Assembly: GCF_003443895.1 (NCBI RefSeq) | Contig: NZ_QQOA01000038.1 | Location: forward strand, 1 to 64,000 | Direction: 5' to 3' | Origin: Paraburkholderia phosphatilytica | GTDB taxonomy: Bacteria; Pseudomonadota; Gammaproteobacteria; Burkholderiales; Burkholderiaceae | DNA length: 64,000 nucleotides | In this document: piece by piece, positions 8,729 to 18,600 of the stretch | Numbering within the stretch: the stretch's first letter is position 1 | Layout of the letters: every line of letters begins with the position of its first letter | Notes under the pieces: generated by a model | What the model saw: only the letters and a program-made list of their open reading frames with translations | Told to the model about the DNA's origin: nothing | Database searches by the model: none | Made by a program: the position numbers and the translations under genes

Positions 8729-9499
8729 CGATGGATGGCCTTCTTTCGTTGATATGAGTGGAGATGCAAAGAAGTCAAGCAGAACACTCTGCAGTTACAG
8801 AGCTACCCTCGTTGGTCCGCTGATTCGAGACCTGGGTCCTCTTGCAAATCGGCTACATCGCTTCTCATGAAGGTCATGTGCTGAAGGCCGAGCTGCTCAG
8901 GCTGATTCAGCGGCGCCTGACCAATGGATTTACCTTTGAGGGCGTCGAGCCTGTGGTCCAGATTGCCCCGATGGCTTGCGGATAATGTGACGGGGGTGCG
9001 CGTTGCCTCATATGTTGGCCTCATGCACATTCATTTCATTTTGAGTATGCAGGCAGAGATGGGGACCATATCTCTTCCCCTGTGTTTCCTGATGCGTAAG
9101 CTCAGTCGACATAATAAGGTGCTCAAGAGTCCGCGCCTGCAATTGTAGATGGGTACCGACCGTCGTCCAGGCACAGGGCATTATTGCCTAGAATGAACAA
9201 GCAACGGCCACGTCAGATGAGGTGGCCGTTGTTCCTTCCGAGGTGCTTTCCTGTAAGGCATCGGTGCCACATCCGTCGATGTGGAGGCTTGGACGTGTAA
9301 AGCCGCCAAACATGACCGGCGACCAAGACGACGCTCACACTGTCGCTGATTGGCTCCAACTCGCGGGCCACAGCGGGCATCTTCGGCGGGCACTGCACCC
9401 ATCATAGTCCAATTTCAGTTTTCGCAAGCTGGACGCAGGTCGGGTCCGGATTTTATGATGTGGCTCGACTTTCAAAATTTAGATTTCCGAGAGGCATCA
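8729..9499. other. Divergent intergenic region between RusA-like and NACHT genes
   Basis: This region should hold the promoters of both divergent transcripts. A short plus-strand frame from about 8878 (LKAELLRLIQRRLTNGF) may be a gene scrap, but I cannot assign it. An imperfect hairpin lies at 9202-9232. The open frame that reaches upstream from 9500 to a TTG at 9350 does not look coding. Confidence 0.4.
9202..9232 (+). terminator. GGCC/GGCC hairpin, second copy
   Basis: CAACGGCCA near 9202-9210 pairs with TGGCCGTTG near 9223-9231. TCAGATGAGG lies between, with mismatches in the inner stem. GTTCCTTCC follows. It closely resembles the hairpin at 21702-21734, including the TCAGA loop and the GTTCCT tail. 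It is probably a terminator or a mobile hairpin repeat. Confidence 0.45.
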
Positions 9500-12400
9500 A
9501 TGGCAGAGCCAGGTGGTCCGACTACGCAGGCCGGCATCTTCTACCAGAACACGATAGCGGCGCTTCACCTTGGCCGTTTGCTCGATTTGCGTGAGCGGCC
9601 AGCGGGAGAGCGTGTCACCAGCGTGCGCGTCGAGGCGCCTGAGCACGTCGACGACATCGTCGTCCAGTTGGGGGACGGTAGCCAACGGTTCATTCAAGCC
9701 AAACTCACAATTCAAGTCGGGACATTGACGTGGGACGGAGTGTGGCAGAGCTTCGCCGCAGAGCTCCGCGCGCCGGAGTTCGGTCCTGAAGACAGGCTTC
9801 GATTGGTTCTGGGCACCTACTCGGCACTTTCGGAGAATTTGCGCGCGTGTTGTGAACGGACGAACAGTGCGGCGACCCATGAAGAGTATGTCGGTCGCCT
9901 CACAGTGCGGCAAAGAGAAATTTTCGATTCCATCGTCGAGGTACTCTCAGCACAAACAGAAGACGCTGTGGAGGATGCCGATGAACTCTGCCGTCGCATC
10001 TTTTCGCGCACTGACGTCGAGGTCATTCCGCAGGACACCGTCGAGCGCGACTACGCTCCGCTCTGGATGCCACTGGCCTCCGCTCCGGCAGACTCTCTCC
10101 TTGGCAGGCTACGGGACCTGGTAGGCGGCGGGTCTCGCTTTCGAGAGCGCTTTCATGCTACGACCCTCCGAGCTCGCTTGCTCGACCTTGGGGTAATAAT
10201 CGACGAGCCTGCTGATTGGGGTGCGGAAATTTACCGAGGTATCGTCAAAGGCAGAGCGGTAATCGAGATACCAGGAACTGATGTTGTCGTACCGATAAAC
10301 GAAAATTTTGTCTGGCCGAGGGCAACACGCTACGAGAGGACGAGGCGCTCGGATTTTGACGACGACATCGCGACTTATACCTCCACACAACTCGCGGAGA
10401 ATGTGGATGTCAGCTTATTTCCAACCGACGGCTTCCATCGCGTCGTCATAGTCGCCGGTCCAGGTTTTGGCAAGAGCGTGCTCACAAAGGCACTTGCTGC
10501 ACGGATTGCATCTGCCGGGCAGTTGCCCGTCGTCGTTTCGATTCCTGAGTTGTCCAGACTGGATAAGACAATCTCAAACTATCTTATTGAGGACATCAAT
10601 GCTGAGCATGAAGTCCACATCAATTGGTTACGGGCTGCCGAGAGCGGGCTTCTTGTCCTGTTGCTGGATGGGTTGGACGAGATTTCTTCTTCGCGACGAA
10701 CGGTCATTTTGGAGCGACTGAGAACGTTCAGTCTTAGATACCCCTCTACGTCACGGCTCCTAACGGTTCGAGACGCCGCAGCACTCTCAGTTTTGGCAGA
10801 GGCAACCATGATAGAGCTGGTTGCATTGGACGATGATGATGTCGTTCAACACGTGCACTTTTACAAGCCTGATGCGCAAGGATTGGCAGAACGCATCTCG
10901 CATCAAATGGCGGCTCGGCCCGATTTTCGCCGCCTTACGCGGATACCGCTGTTTCTGGCACTCCTTCTCGCGATACTCAAAAATCCGGATGAGTTGCCTT
11001 CCCGCAGAACCCAATTGCTAGAAACCTACTTGGGCCTGCTCTTCAACCCAGAACAATTTAAGGTCGGCGAAGTCGATTCGCTCGACCCGATTGACGTTCG
11101 GACTATCGCGGAGGAGATAGCGTTCGAGGCTTTGGAACGCGACGAAATCGGTGTCGGTGACCGTGGCCTGCAGCTCACCATTCGAAGAATATCTTCGTCA
11201 ATCAATGTACAGGCGACAATTGAACGGCTTGTCAGATGCGGCATCCTCCGTAGGACAGTTCGCCAGTATGTGTTTCCGTTTCCTATTGTTCAAGAGTATT
11301 TGGCATCGTGCTTTATGCTCGCGGTAAAGGAAAGTGATGTGCCCGCGCGACTCGCTTTGGCAATCAAGAGGCCGTGGGCCCAGACACTGCAGTTCGTGCT
11401 CGAACAGCACCCCTCGCCATCGCGCATCGTTTCTTCATTGCTTTCCGTTCGTGACGACGTGTTCCACACGAATCTACGCCTTCTCGCGCGCTGCATATCC
11501 AACGGTATGGCAGTCAGCGAAGCCGCTTGGAACGAGGTCGTGAAGAGGCTCGCCTCAGCGTGGCTTCGTTCCTCGTGGCGGCTTAGAGGACAAATCGGGG
11601 AACTGCTTGCAGACACATTCTCTCAACCGTTGACGGCGCCGGTGAAAGAGCTGCTACATAGGAGAAACCTCCTGCATGATGGCGCGGGGAAGATTGTTGC
11701 TCGTGCCCACGATAAAGAGCTTACAAAGAGCGTATTAATGCAATTGCTCGCGGGTGACGTCGAACACCTTTGGAATCTGAGCGAGCTACAAGGCGCGGTC
11801 GATGAGCTAGGTGATGACGCTCTGCGCCTCTATATACAGCATCTTCCACCCGTCGAGGTTGAAGAGAAAGAGCAATCAAAGCAGAACGCCGCACTCACAG
11901 AGACGCTCGCCTACCTAATCGGGCACCTCGACGGTGCACAGATATCCGAGAGCGCGAGGTTGGCAGTTGCCTTGGATGAAGCGCTCCCGCATCGGATTCG
12001 AATTAGCGCGTTTTGTCTTGGGCCACAGCCACTGGACGCGCGCGTGGAGCCACTTGTTGAAACGTTAGTGGCAACGCCCAGATTGCTTTCGGACGCAATC
12101 CCCGCCATCCTGAAAATGCAGAATTCGACCGAGCGGGTGTTTCGCTTGCTCTTGCGCGACGACTTAACGAAGAATCAACGAATCGACCTAATAACCACAA
12201 TCGTCAATAGAGCAGACAATGAAACATTGCCTCAGGTGCTATTGCAAATATGTAGTGACCTATCCATCGATGAGGAGCTTCGACTAGTCGCGAAAGTATT
12301 TGCTGCGCAACACGGTGACGAATCCGCCATGAGCGAGCTCGTCGATGGATTCTCAAACTACCCTTTGGACATCGTTCATGCAGCTTTGTCAGTATTTGGG

Positions 12401-13072
12401 TTTCATCGGTCGGACGTGTTAGTTCAACGTGCAGTGTCCGCGCTCACGAACCGCGCTCTTGGACCGAAGGACCGAGTGCATCTCGCATCGGGTGTCGTTC
12501 TCGGTATGACCTCAAAGTTTGAAATGATGAGCTTCGGCAGCGGTGCCGTTGTCCCAGCGCCGTGGCACCCCGGAATCTCATATCTTCGCCGGTTAATCGA
12601 AAGTTGGGATGAGTTGGGCGACTACTCCTTGTGCGACCGGGTCAGACTGGGTGAGAGTTTGTTACATTTAGGTACGGACGAGGGAATCCTCAAACTTGGA
12701 TGTCGGATAACTCAATTACTCGAAAGTCTCGATACTTCCTCCGAAAAATGGGAAGAGAGTGATGTCATCGGCAACGCTCTCAGAAGCCTCCTAGAGCGGC
12801 AACAGTTGCTTGAATTGTCGGTCTTGGAGTCAATTGCGTCTCGTTGCAGTTTCAACGGAGCGTGGTCAGCTTTATTCATGATTGCTGCCATAGGAACGAG
12901 GGACGCCGTAGATTTGCTAGTTTCACTTCACGGGTTATTCCAAGATTCCAGTCTGGCGGGACCGGTCGTGGATTTGCTTGAGCCACTCGCGGGTCGATTC
13001 GGCTTGAAGGTTGAGGTCGTAGACGGTCACCTTCAGGTTAGGACTCTGGAGGCGGTGTCAATGGTGGGGTAG
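9500..13072 (+). CDS. Antiviral STAND protein: PD-(D/E)XK nuclease, NACHT NTPase, helical repeats
   Basis: This protein of about 1190 residues is built like bacterial NLR-type defence proteins (Avs/bNACHT). The N-terminal domain has a Cap4/DUF4297-like nuclease pattern: TTQAGIFYQN near residue 8, VDDIVVQL near 50, and QAK at 66-68. The NACHT ATPase has Walker A GPGFGKS at 320-326 and Walker B LLLDGLDE at about 387-394. From about 600 to the end it is long helical HEAT/ARM-like sequence, the usual ligand sensor. Family knowledge predicts oligomerisation on sensing a phage protein, then DNA cleavage. The ATG at 9500 is chosen because GAGAGG lies about 10 bp upstream; a TTG at 9350 would add 50 non-family residues. 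It is a single-gene unit. Confidence 0.85.
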   Translation: MAEPGGPTTQAGIFYQNTIAALHLGRLLDLRERPAGERVTSVRVEAPEHVDDIVVQLGDGSQRFIQAKLTIQVGTLTWDGVWQSFAAELRAPEFGPEDRLRLVLGTYSALSENLRACCERTNSAATHEEYVGRLTVRQREIFDSIVEVLSAQTEDAVEDADELCRRIFSRTDVEVIPQDTVERDYAPLWMPLASAPADSLLGRLRDLVGGGSRFRERFHATTLRARLLDLGVIIDEPADWGAEIYRGIVKGRAVIEIPGTDVVVPINENFVWPRATRYERTRRSDFDDDIATYTSTQLAENVDVSLFPTDGFHRVVIVAGPGFGKSVLTKALAARIASAGQLPVVVSIPELSRLDKTISNYLIEDINAEHEVHINWLRAAESGLLVLLLDGLDEISSSRRTVILERLRTFSLRYPSTSRLLTVRDAAALSVLAEATMIELVALDDDDVVQHVHFYKPDAQGLAERISHQMAARPDFRRLTRIPLFLALLLAILKNPDELPSRRTQLLETYLGLLFNPEQFKVGEVDSLDPIDVRTIAEEIAFEALERDEIGVGDRGLQLTIRRISSSINVQATIERLVRCGILRRTVRQYVFPFPIVQEYLASCFMLAVKESDVPARLALAIKRPWAQTLQFVLEQHPSPSRIVSSLLSVRDDVFHTNLRLLARCISNGMAVSEAAWNEVVKRLASAWLRSSWRLRGQIGELLADTFSQPLTAPVKELLHRRNLLHDGAGKIVARAHDKELTKSVLMQLLAGDVEHLWNLSELQGAVDELGDDALRLYIQHLPPVEVEEKEQSKQNAALTETLAYLIGHLDGAQISESARLAVALDEALPHRIRISAFCLGPQPLDARVEPLVETLVATPRLLSDAIPAILKMQNSTERVFRLLLRDDLTKNQRIDLITTIVNRADNETLPQVLLQICSDLSIDEELRLVAKVFAAQHGDESAMSELVDGFSNYPLDIVHAALSVFGFHRSDVLVQRAVSALTNRALGPKDRVHLASGVVLGMTSKFEMMSFGSGAVVPAPWHPGISYLRRLIESWDELGDYSLCDRVRLGESLLHLGTDEGILKLGCRITQLLESLDTSSEKWEESDVIGNALRSLLERQQLLELSVLESIASRCSFNGAWSALFMIAAIGTRDAVDLLVSLHGLFQDSSLAGPVVDLLEPLAGRFGLKVEVVDGHLQVRTLEAVSMVG

Positions 13073-13350
13073 AGAAAGTTAGTGGAGGCGTGGGACGCTT
13101 CGTTCTGAAATCGAATCGCGTAGGAGCTATGGCAAGGACAGTGCCCAAAGACCGCGTTTGGCGGCAAAACTCCGCTTGACGGGTACGTTGGAGGCAGCGC
13201 GAACTGGTGCGCCGTGGAAAGCTTTTATCGCCAAGCCAGTTTTGCGAGTAAGAGATATATCCAGCGCCCATATTCTGGAGTTGGAGAGACGCGGAGAAGT
13301 GTTCCCAGTGATAGTTGTAACCGGAAGCGGCATTTTCCCGCGGTGCTTGC
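13073..13350. other. Intergenic between NACHT gene and H-NS remnant
   Basis: I see no gene here. The end of the stretch may hold the lost 5' part of the decayed H-NS gene, but none of the three frames gives the usual N-terminal coiled coil. Confidence 0.35.
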
Positions 13351-13996
13351 CGATGGCTCGGTCGAACGATACAGCGTGGGCACGGCCGTGCGCCAGGTTG
13401 GATTGCTTCGGCGAAGAACCGCGACAAGTTCTTGGTTGGCGGAAGTACGGCAACCGGGAAGACAGCTCCTGCAAGCAATGCGAAGGCTGCTGGCAACTAT
13501 GTCCGTGGGCAGCAACCGGCGATGTACCAGGACCCGAAGTCGGGCGCGACATGGAGTGGGCGTGGCCGCGCGCCGGCGTGGCTTGCAAACGTCAAGGACC
13601 GCACCAAGTTTCTGATTGCAAGCGGTGTTAAAGCTGTTGTTGCGACGAATGCAGGTGCCGTGAGCAAGGCGAAGGTTGCGGTGAAGAAAACCTCGGAGGC
13701 AGTTGGTATGACTTCCACTAAGGGTCCGCCGAAAGGTCCGCAGCCGGCCAAATATCGCGACCCTAAGACGGGTGCGAGCTGGAGCGGACGTGGTCCGGCG
13801 CCTGCGTGGTTGGCAGGTGCGAAAGACCGCAGCAAGTTTCTGATTGATGCTGCCGGCGCGGCGGCCAATATGAGTGCTTCGACGCAGGCGAAGCCTTCGG
13901 CCAAAAAAGGCAGTTGCCAAGAAGGCGCGGCGACAAAGCGTGGCCGTGCCGGCTCCGGTGGCCGCAGTCGAGTCAGGCGCCAAGTTGACGACCTAA
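13351..13996 (+). pseudogene. Decayed H-NS family DNA-binding protein with three AT-hook-like modules
   Basis: Three copies of the H-NS C-terminal DNA-binding module can be read. The first is broken (RAPGWIASAKNRDKFLVGG, about 13388-13440). The other two are intact in one frame: YQDPKSGATWSGRGRAPAWL (from about 13520) and YRDPKTGASWSGRGPAPAWL (from about 13750). After the six-A run at 13903-13908 the frame turns to nonsense. Removing one A restores a Lys/Ala tail (KKAVAKK, then ESGAKLTT) ending at TAA 13994-13996. The N-terminal oligomerisation domain is missing. H-NS proteins silence AT-rich foreign DNA, so the location fits an island. The frame as it stands runs on to 14058. Confidence 0.7.
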
Positions 13997-14161
13997 ACGT
14001 AGTAGTCAGGTGCCAGGTGGAGCAGCGATTGTTTGGTTCCACTGAGTTCGCCACCTAACAACGGCACCAAGGCGCTCGAACCGGAGGTCATCGTATCCGA
14101 GACACTGACAGCCAGGTCTAGGTAAGATGGTGACAATTCAAAACAACGAAGAAAACGCCAT

Positions 14162-15325
14162 ATGCATGAGTCACCCGAGCAGTTCGCACAACTCCTAGCC
14201 GCTGCGAGACCGAGTCCTGAAGTCGACATACCGCTCACGAATCTCACATTCTTCACGGGCGCGGGTTTCTCAAAGTCTTGGGACCCTTGCTTCCCTGTGG
14301 GTGACGCGCTGTTCACCTTTGCTCACGATGAGTGGAGTCGCCATGGTGAGGCTCTAGAAGAATATCTCAAGCTAAACAACTACCAGACGTTCGACCTAGA
14401 GATTACGGCGTCTTTGTTCAAGGACATCGTTTATCAAATTGGCATGATGCGGAAATATCCTGCCATCCGCCCACGATACATTGATGACCAGAACCTCGAT
14501 ATGGTCGAACGTCATCTGAGATACCTTGTGCGGGAGAAATTCGAAGCTACGTCGCCGCTATTTTATGAAGGTGAAGAGCAAAAGCTTCTCCTTTCTGCAC
14601 CGCCCACGAGAGAGCAGAAAGCCATTCTTAAGATGTTCAATATAGTCAGACAGTCGGGCGATGGTTCTCAAGGAATCCCACAAGGTCTCCGTGCCAACTA
14701 CGTTTCCACGAACTATGATTACGTTCTCGAAGCAATACTCGATAATGACCTCGGGGATGACGACAGCTACTCGCTTTATACTTACCGCGGAATTACGCCG
14801 ACGCGATACAGCGGACGAAGACCGGACGTGACCATTCACGACAACTGGTTGGTAAGCAATCTTCTGAAAATCAACGGCGGATTTGAGGTGTTCAAGAATG
14901 GTGACGAATTCGAGTTTGATTACAGGAATAGCAAGTCTAAAGTTGAGTTGCGAGCCAATCCACCGCAGTTGATGCTAGCGTCCCGGGAGCAGGACTACAC
15001 TCAAAAGTACTTCCACGCTCTGTTTCCCAAAGTAGTACGTCTGCTCCAGGAGACACGTATCCTGATAGTCGTCGGCTACAGCATGCCTGAAGAGGATGCG
15101 TTGGTCAGGCTTATCCTCAAACAGTTTGCCGAGGATAGGGCCGACGGGTCCGATAAAATTCTCTTCTATGTTGACAAGAGCGACGAGTCAGCGCAGATGC
15201 AGAAGGTGAACAGTGTGTTCCCGCACGTAGGAGAAATGCATGGGCTGCGCGTTATACCCTATAGCGGGTCATTCGCGGACTGGTGCAGCCTTGTTGTCAA
15301 GCGATACAAGTCTCTAACGAAATAG
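14162..15325 (+). CDS. SIR2-like domain protein (putative NADase defence effector)
   Basis: This 387-residue protein has a SIR2-like fold: nucleotide-binding loop GAGFSKSW at 33-40, STNYD at 182-186 and GYSMPEED at 305-312. Stand-alone SIR2-like domains deplete NAD+ in several phage-defence systems (Thoeris ThsA, DSR, SIR2-APAZ). The usual catalytic loop HG appears here as KINGG at 236-240, so the catalytic histidine is apparently Asn238. No partner gene or C-terminal sensor domain is evident. The ATG at 14162 has only a weak ribosome site (AAGAAAA). It stands alone between the H-NS remnant and the converging four-gene operon. Confidence 0.8.
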   Translation: MHESPEQFAQLLAAARPSPEVDIPLTNLTFFTGAGFSKSWDPCFPVGDALFTFAHDEWSRHGEALEEYLKLNNYQTFDLEITASLFKDIVYQIGMMRKYPAIRPRYIDDQNLDMVERHLRYLVREKFEATSPLFYEGEEQKLLLSAPPTREQKAILKMFNIVRQSGDGSQGIPQGLRANYVSTNYDYVLEAILDNDLGDDDSYSLYTYRGITPTRYSGRRPDVTIHDNWLVSNLLKINGGFEVFKNGDEFEFDYRNSKSKVELRANPPQLMLASREQDYTQKYFHALFPKVVRLLQETRILIVVGYSMPEEDALVRLILKQFAEDRADGSDKILFYVDKSDESAQMQKVNSVFPHVGEMHGLRVIPYSGSFADWCSLVVKRYKSLTK

Positions 15326-15767
15326 CAAGGTTATTGTCGAACGACGCGATTTCGCGGCGGGTGCCCGTCTTCGGCGGCGACCGCCAACGATTGCATACTA
15401 TTTGGTCGAGTCATTATCACCGGCACGACTAGATACGGCGCGCCCCACTTTTGTCATCCGAGGCCGTTTCGAATCGCGCCTACCATAGCGAGCAAATTTT
15501 TTCTAGTATTCGACGCACCACCATCCTCAACCGATACGATTTTGCGATATCTCCTACAGGCGTTGAAACCTCTTTTGACTCGATACTTTCGGCGGCTTCC
15601 TTTTGATTTCAGTTAAACATTGCGACAGCTCGTTTGCCGGATACGGTGCGTCCGGTACGACGTGGAATAGGAGTTCAAGAGCAGAACTCGGAAATCTTGT
15701 GCACAAGACCGCGCTTGTTTATCTCAATGGAAGACAACTTCCTCATGAATCTAACACTAGCTATGCC
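15326..15767. other. Intergenic between converging transcripts
   Basis: Here the SIR2 gene (plus) and the four-gene operon (minus) converge. I see no conserved frame and no strong terminator hairpin. Confidence 0.4.
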
Positions 15768-16745
15768 TTAGGCGCCTTGTTCTGACTGAACCAATTCAGC
15801 TTTGAAGTCGACGTATATCGAAATGAAATGGCCGGAAGGAATACGATTCACAGGGCGCTCTAGAGCTCCACTGCTTACTCGCCAGACTCCAACATCGTCG
15901 TGGACGGTTGCGACAAGTAGGGATACAAGAGCGAAAAGCTTGGGACCAAACGGAATCAAAACTGGATTGAAATGCCTCTTCAGCATGTCCACGAGAGAAT
16001 TCATTTCATGAAACAGCTGAGCGGGTTGCTGCAGGTCATACGGCAAGCAACGCCCATCCAAGCGAATCATATTCAGCAATGATTCGTTCGAACGAAGTAC
16101 CTCGTCGTGGTATTCGTTGACAGGTCCAAGAGGATAGTAAGCCCACGTCGCATTGTTGATTTCAAGCAGGTCCACTATTCCGATGGCCTTGTTGGGCTCA
16201 TAACCGAGCCCAACCACTGCTGCTGGTGGTCGGTCCGGCCTCGTCGTCCAGCCCGCGAACTGTGGAATCACCGGCTGTACAGTAACGGTCGGAATTGCAT
16301 CTTCACTCGGCGCTGTAAAACAGGCTATTGAATAGCGAAACGTAGCGCTGACTTCCTCCAGTGGGAGCGACCGCAATACATCAACGATATGCGCAAGTCG
16401 AAGCCGATTGAAGCACGAGATGTCGATTTCAAAATGTGCTCTACCTTCGGGATAGCAAAGTTGTGTCAGCTTCTCCTCAAGTGCCAGTCGAAACCCGGTG
16501 TCCTCGACTTCGACGACGTCGAAATCGTGCTGAAGAAACCAGTCTTTATTGGCTGCGTACTCAAGCTCTTGCTGAGAGGTGAACCCAAACGCTAACTTCG
16601 TCGTATCGCCCCGCGTAAAGTGCTCAGCCGACGCACGTGCTCTTCCCTCGTAGCCACAAGCTACGATTAACGCACTCGTGTACGAAGCACTTTGAGCTCC
16701 AACTCCATGGACAGATGATAGCTTCAGCATTTCAGTCCGCGTCAA
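15768..16745 (-). CDS. Unknown protein, last gene of MTase-phosphoesterase-ATPase operon
   Basis: This 325-residue protein belongs to no family I can name. It begins with a strand and glycine loop of Rossmann type (ALIVACGYEGRARA, about 25-38). A central FEIDISCFNRLRLAHIV (about 104-120) and C-terminal NPVLIPFGPKLFALVSLLVA (about 258-277) follow. The last motifs suggest a second nucleotide or nucleic-acid binding fold. It overlaps the upstream ATPase gene by 14 nt, so it is translationally coupled and almost certainly acts with it. No signal peptide or clear membrane span is seen. It could be the sensor or effector of the system; that is inference. Confidence 0.75.
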   Translation of the reverse strand: MTRTEMLKLSSVHGVGAQSASYTSALIVACGYEGRARASAEHFTRGDTTKLAFGFTSQQELEYAANKDWFLQHDFDVVEVEDTGFRLALEEKLTQLCYPEGRAHFEIDISCFNRLRLAHIVDVLRSLPLEEVSATFRYSIACFTAPSEDAIPTVTVQPVIPQFAGWTTRPDRPPAAVVGLGYEPNKAIGIVDLLEINNATWAYYPLGPVNEYHDEVLRSNESLLNMIRLDGRCLPYDLQQPAQLFHEMNSLVDMLKRHFNPVLIPFGPKLFALVSLLVATVHDDVGVWRVSSGALERPVNRIPSGHFISIYVDFKAELVQSEQGA

Positions 16746-18600
16746 AGGAAAGTTTTCCCTGTTCCGCCTGCGCTGATGACGGGCGCCGCGGTCTTAAAAT
16801 ATTCGAGAGCCTCACTGCTTTTCCCTTTCGCAGCAAGAGTCCGTACTTCGCAGCAAGAAGGAAACTCAATCTCAATTTTGCGTTGAGCATCCCATCGAGA
16901 ATTGCCTTCGTTGAAGACTCGTCGACAAGCACAACTGCTCCTCGGTTGACTGCAGATGCCAGCAACTCGCGGGTTCCTGGTGGAGTGTCTTCGTCGACAA
17001 CGAAGGTCAGTGCCGGGTCGATGCTAAACGGTTCTTCGACTAGCTCAGCATGCAGCTTCGTGCCGATGTCTTCAAGCAACGCATCAAGAGCAACTTCGTC
17101 GCCACGAAGATTCTCCCGCTCAACAGGTATAGTCTTCATGAGTGCGAGAAGACGGTCGGCGGCTGCGTCGATTTCTTTGGCCTGCTCGGAATTAGGTACC
17201 TTTTTACGTCCTTGGCTCGCCACCAGGAAGTTAATCAATGGTGACGCGAGACCTATGAACCAACGTGGATTGCCTTCCGTGATTGCGAAGATTGAGTCCG
17301 CGCCAGCATACAACTCCAACGTTTTGCGCTGACGTGCAGTTACCACTCCTCGCCTAGACTCGTGGATATAGAAGTCTCGCACAGCAGCTACAGGTGCAGC
17401 CTTGCGCAATACGTCATCGCGCTTGTTGAGCCAAAGAGTCTCGGCTGCATCAAGGTCAATATTTTTAGATTTGAGAAAGCTCACAAACGACTTATCTTTC
17501 TTCTGCAATCTCGTAAAAATATCGTGCCACGGCTCTCCCGTACTATACGGGCTACGACGCCGAACTGAGCGATTGTCTCTAGGTTCGAAGACCGAGCGGC
17601 CGAGAGCCTCTTCTGCTGTGATGTTCAACCCATGCTTCTGAGTCAGAGAGTTCCAAAGCGCACGGCAGAATGCCTTCGAGTCGGCACGGTCGGAGTACCA
17701 CAACCTAATTTGCTCGTGGTCATTTCGATGAACCGCACCGTCCTGCTTGAAAAGCGCGCGGAAAGCAGTCGAGGAAACTGGACTGATAGCCAATTTTAGA
17801 AACAGCTTCGGGTCGGAAGAGCGTACAGCGGAGAACAGCTGTTCGATAATCCACTCGGGAGCCGTCTCTAGTTCATCAAACAGCAAACTCCATGTCGCAC
17901 CAGTCTCCCCGACAGTCTCATTGAACATCGTGCAAATGTTGGAGGCAACGTCGAGAAAGTCGAGATGCAGAAAATCAATCGTCGAAAGACGCTCGGAGCA
18001 CTGAGCATCGGTCAGCAGACTGCATGCGTTTGCCAACACACGGATGTCTGACAGCCTGTTGCGTATCGACTGGCGAACGGACAGCAAGCTCGAGATTTCT
18101 GGCTTAACGCGCAAAACAGAGGCAAGCTCGCGGACCAAAAGGCTTTCCTGGTCACCACTCAAGGAAACCTTGCGGTACTCGTGTTTCGAATGAAGGCGGT
18201 TAGCCATCGCCTCAAGAACGGCATGTATGACGTGTGTCGTGAAGCACGCCAGTACAAGAATTCGATGATTCTGTTGACTCAGTTTTCCATAGCCGAGCGA
18301 ATTCAGTTGCTTTGACCAACTAATATCGGACGCAATAAAAACACCCGTGTAGCGAATGGCCTGACGGAATTTCTCTGAGTGAGAGCCCGTCCATGCAGCT
18401 AAGGCTGCTGGCTGAAGCATCTTCAGGAGAGTGGTCTTTCCACTACCACGTGGTCCAACAAGTACCGCGTGATAGTCACCAGCCAAACGTTCGAAGTGCG
18501 AAGAATAAACAAAACCATCGGCAACCTCACTGGCGGCCAGGTATTTTGCGTTGAACGCTTCCGCATTCAACGAGAATTCAGCGCGATTCGTGTTCATCAT
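16732..18600 (-). CDS. ORC/CDC6-type AAA/STAND ATPase
   Basis: This is a 622-residue P-loop ATPase. Walker A is GPRGSGKTT at 49-57 and Walker B is SLLFDELE at 238-245. Layout and Walker motifs resemble the ORC-CDC6-like ATPases found beside defence genes. The N-terminal 40 residues (FNAKYLAASEVADGFV) are typical of this group, and the C-terminal third is helical. The start overlaps the end of the phosphoesterase gene by 4 nt (ATGA), and the end overlaps the next gene by 14 nt. In a defence setting such ATPases sense invading DNA or drive an associated nuclease; here that role is inferred from context. Confidence 0.8.
   Translation of the reverse strand: MMNTNRAEFSLNAEAFNAKYLAASEVADGFVYSSHFERLAGDYHAVLVGPRGSGKTTLLKMLQPAALAAWTGSHSEKFRQAIRYTGVFIASDISWSKQLNSLGYGKLSQQNHRILVLACFTTHVIHAVLEAMANRLHSKHEYRKVSLSGDQESLLVRELASVLRVKPEISSLLSVRQSIRNRLSDIRVLANACSLLTDAQCSERLSTIDFLHLDFLDVASNICTMFNETVGETGATWSLLFDELETAPEWIIEQLFSAVRSSDPKLFLKLAISPVSSTAFRALFKQDGAVHRNDHEQIRLWYSDRADSKAFCRALWNSLTQKHGLNITAEEALGRSVFEPRDNRSVRRRSPYSTGEPWHDIFTRLQKKDKSFVSFLKSKNIDLDAAETLWLNKRDDVLRKAAPVAAVRDFYIHESRRGVVTARQRKTLELYAGADSIFAITEGNPRWFIGLASPLINFLVASQGRKKVPNSEQAKEIDAAADRLLALMKTIPVERENLRGDEVALDALLEDIGTKLHAELVEEPFSIDPALTFVVDEDTPPGTRELLASAVNRGAVVLVDESSTKAILDGMLNAKLRLSFLLAAKYGLLLRKGKAVRLSNILRPRRPSSAQAEQGKLSFDAD

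Noticed and set aside
9350..9499. Extended N-terminus of the NACHT protein from a TTG
   Set aside because: The 50 extra residues look non-coding and the ATG at 9500 has a good ribosome site.
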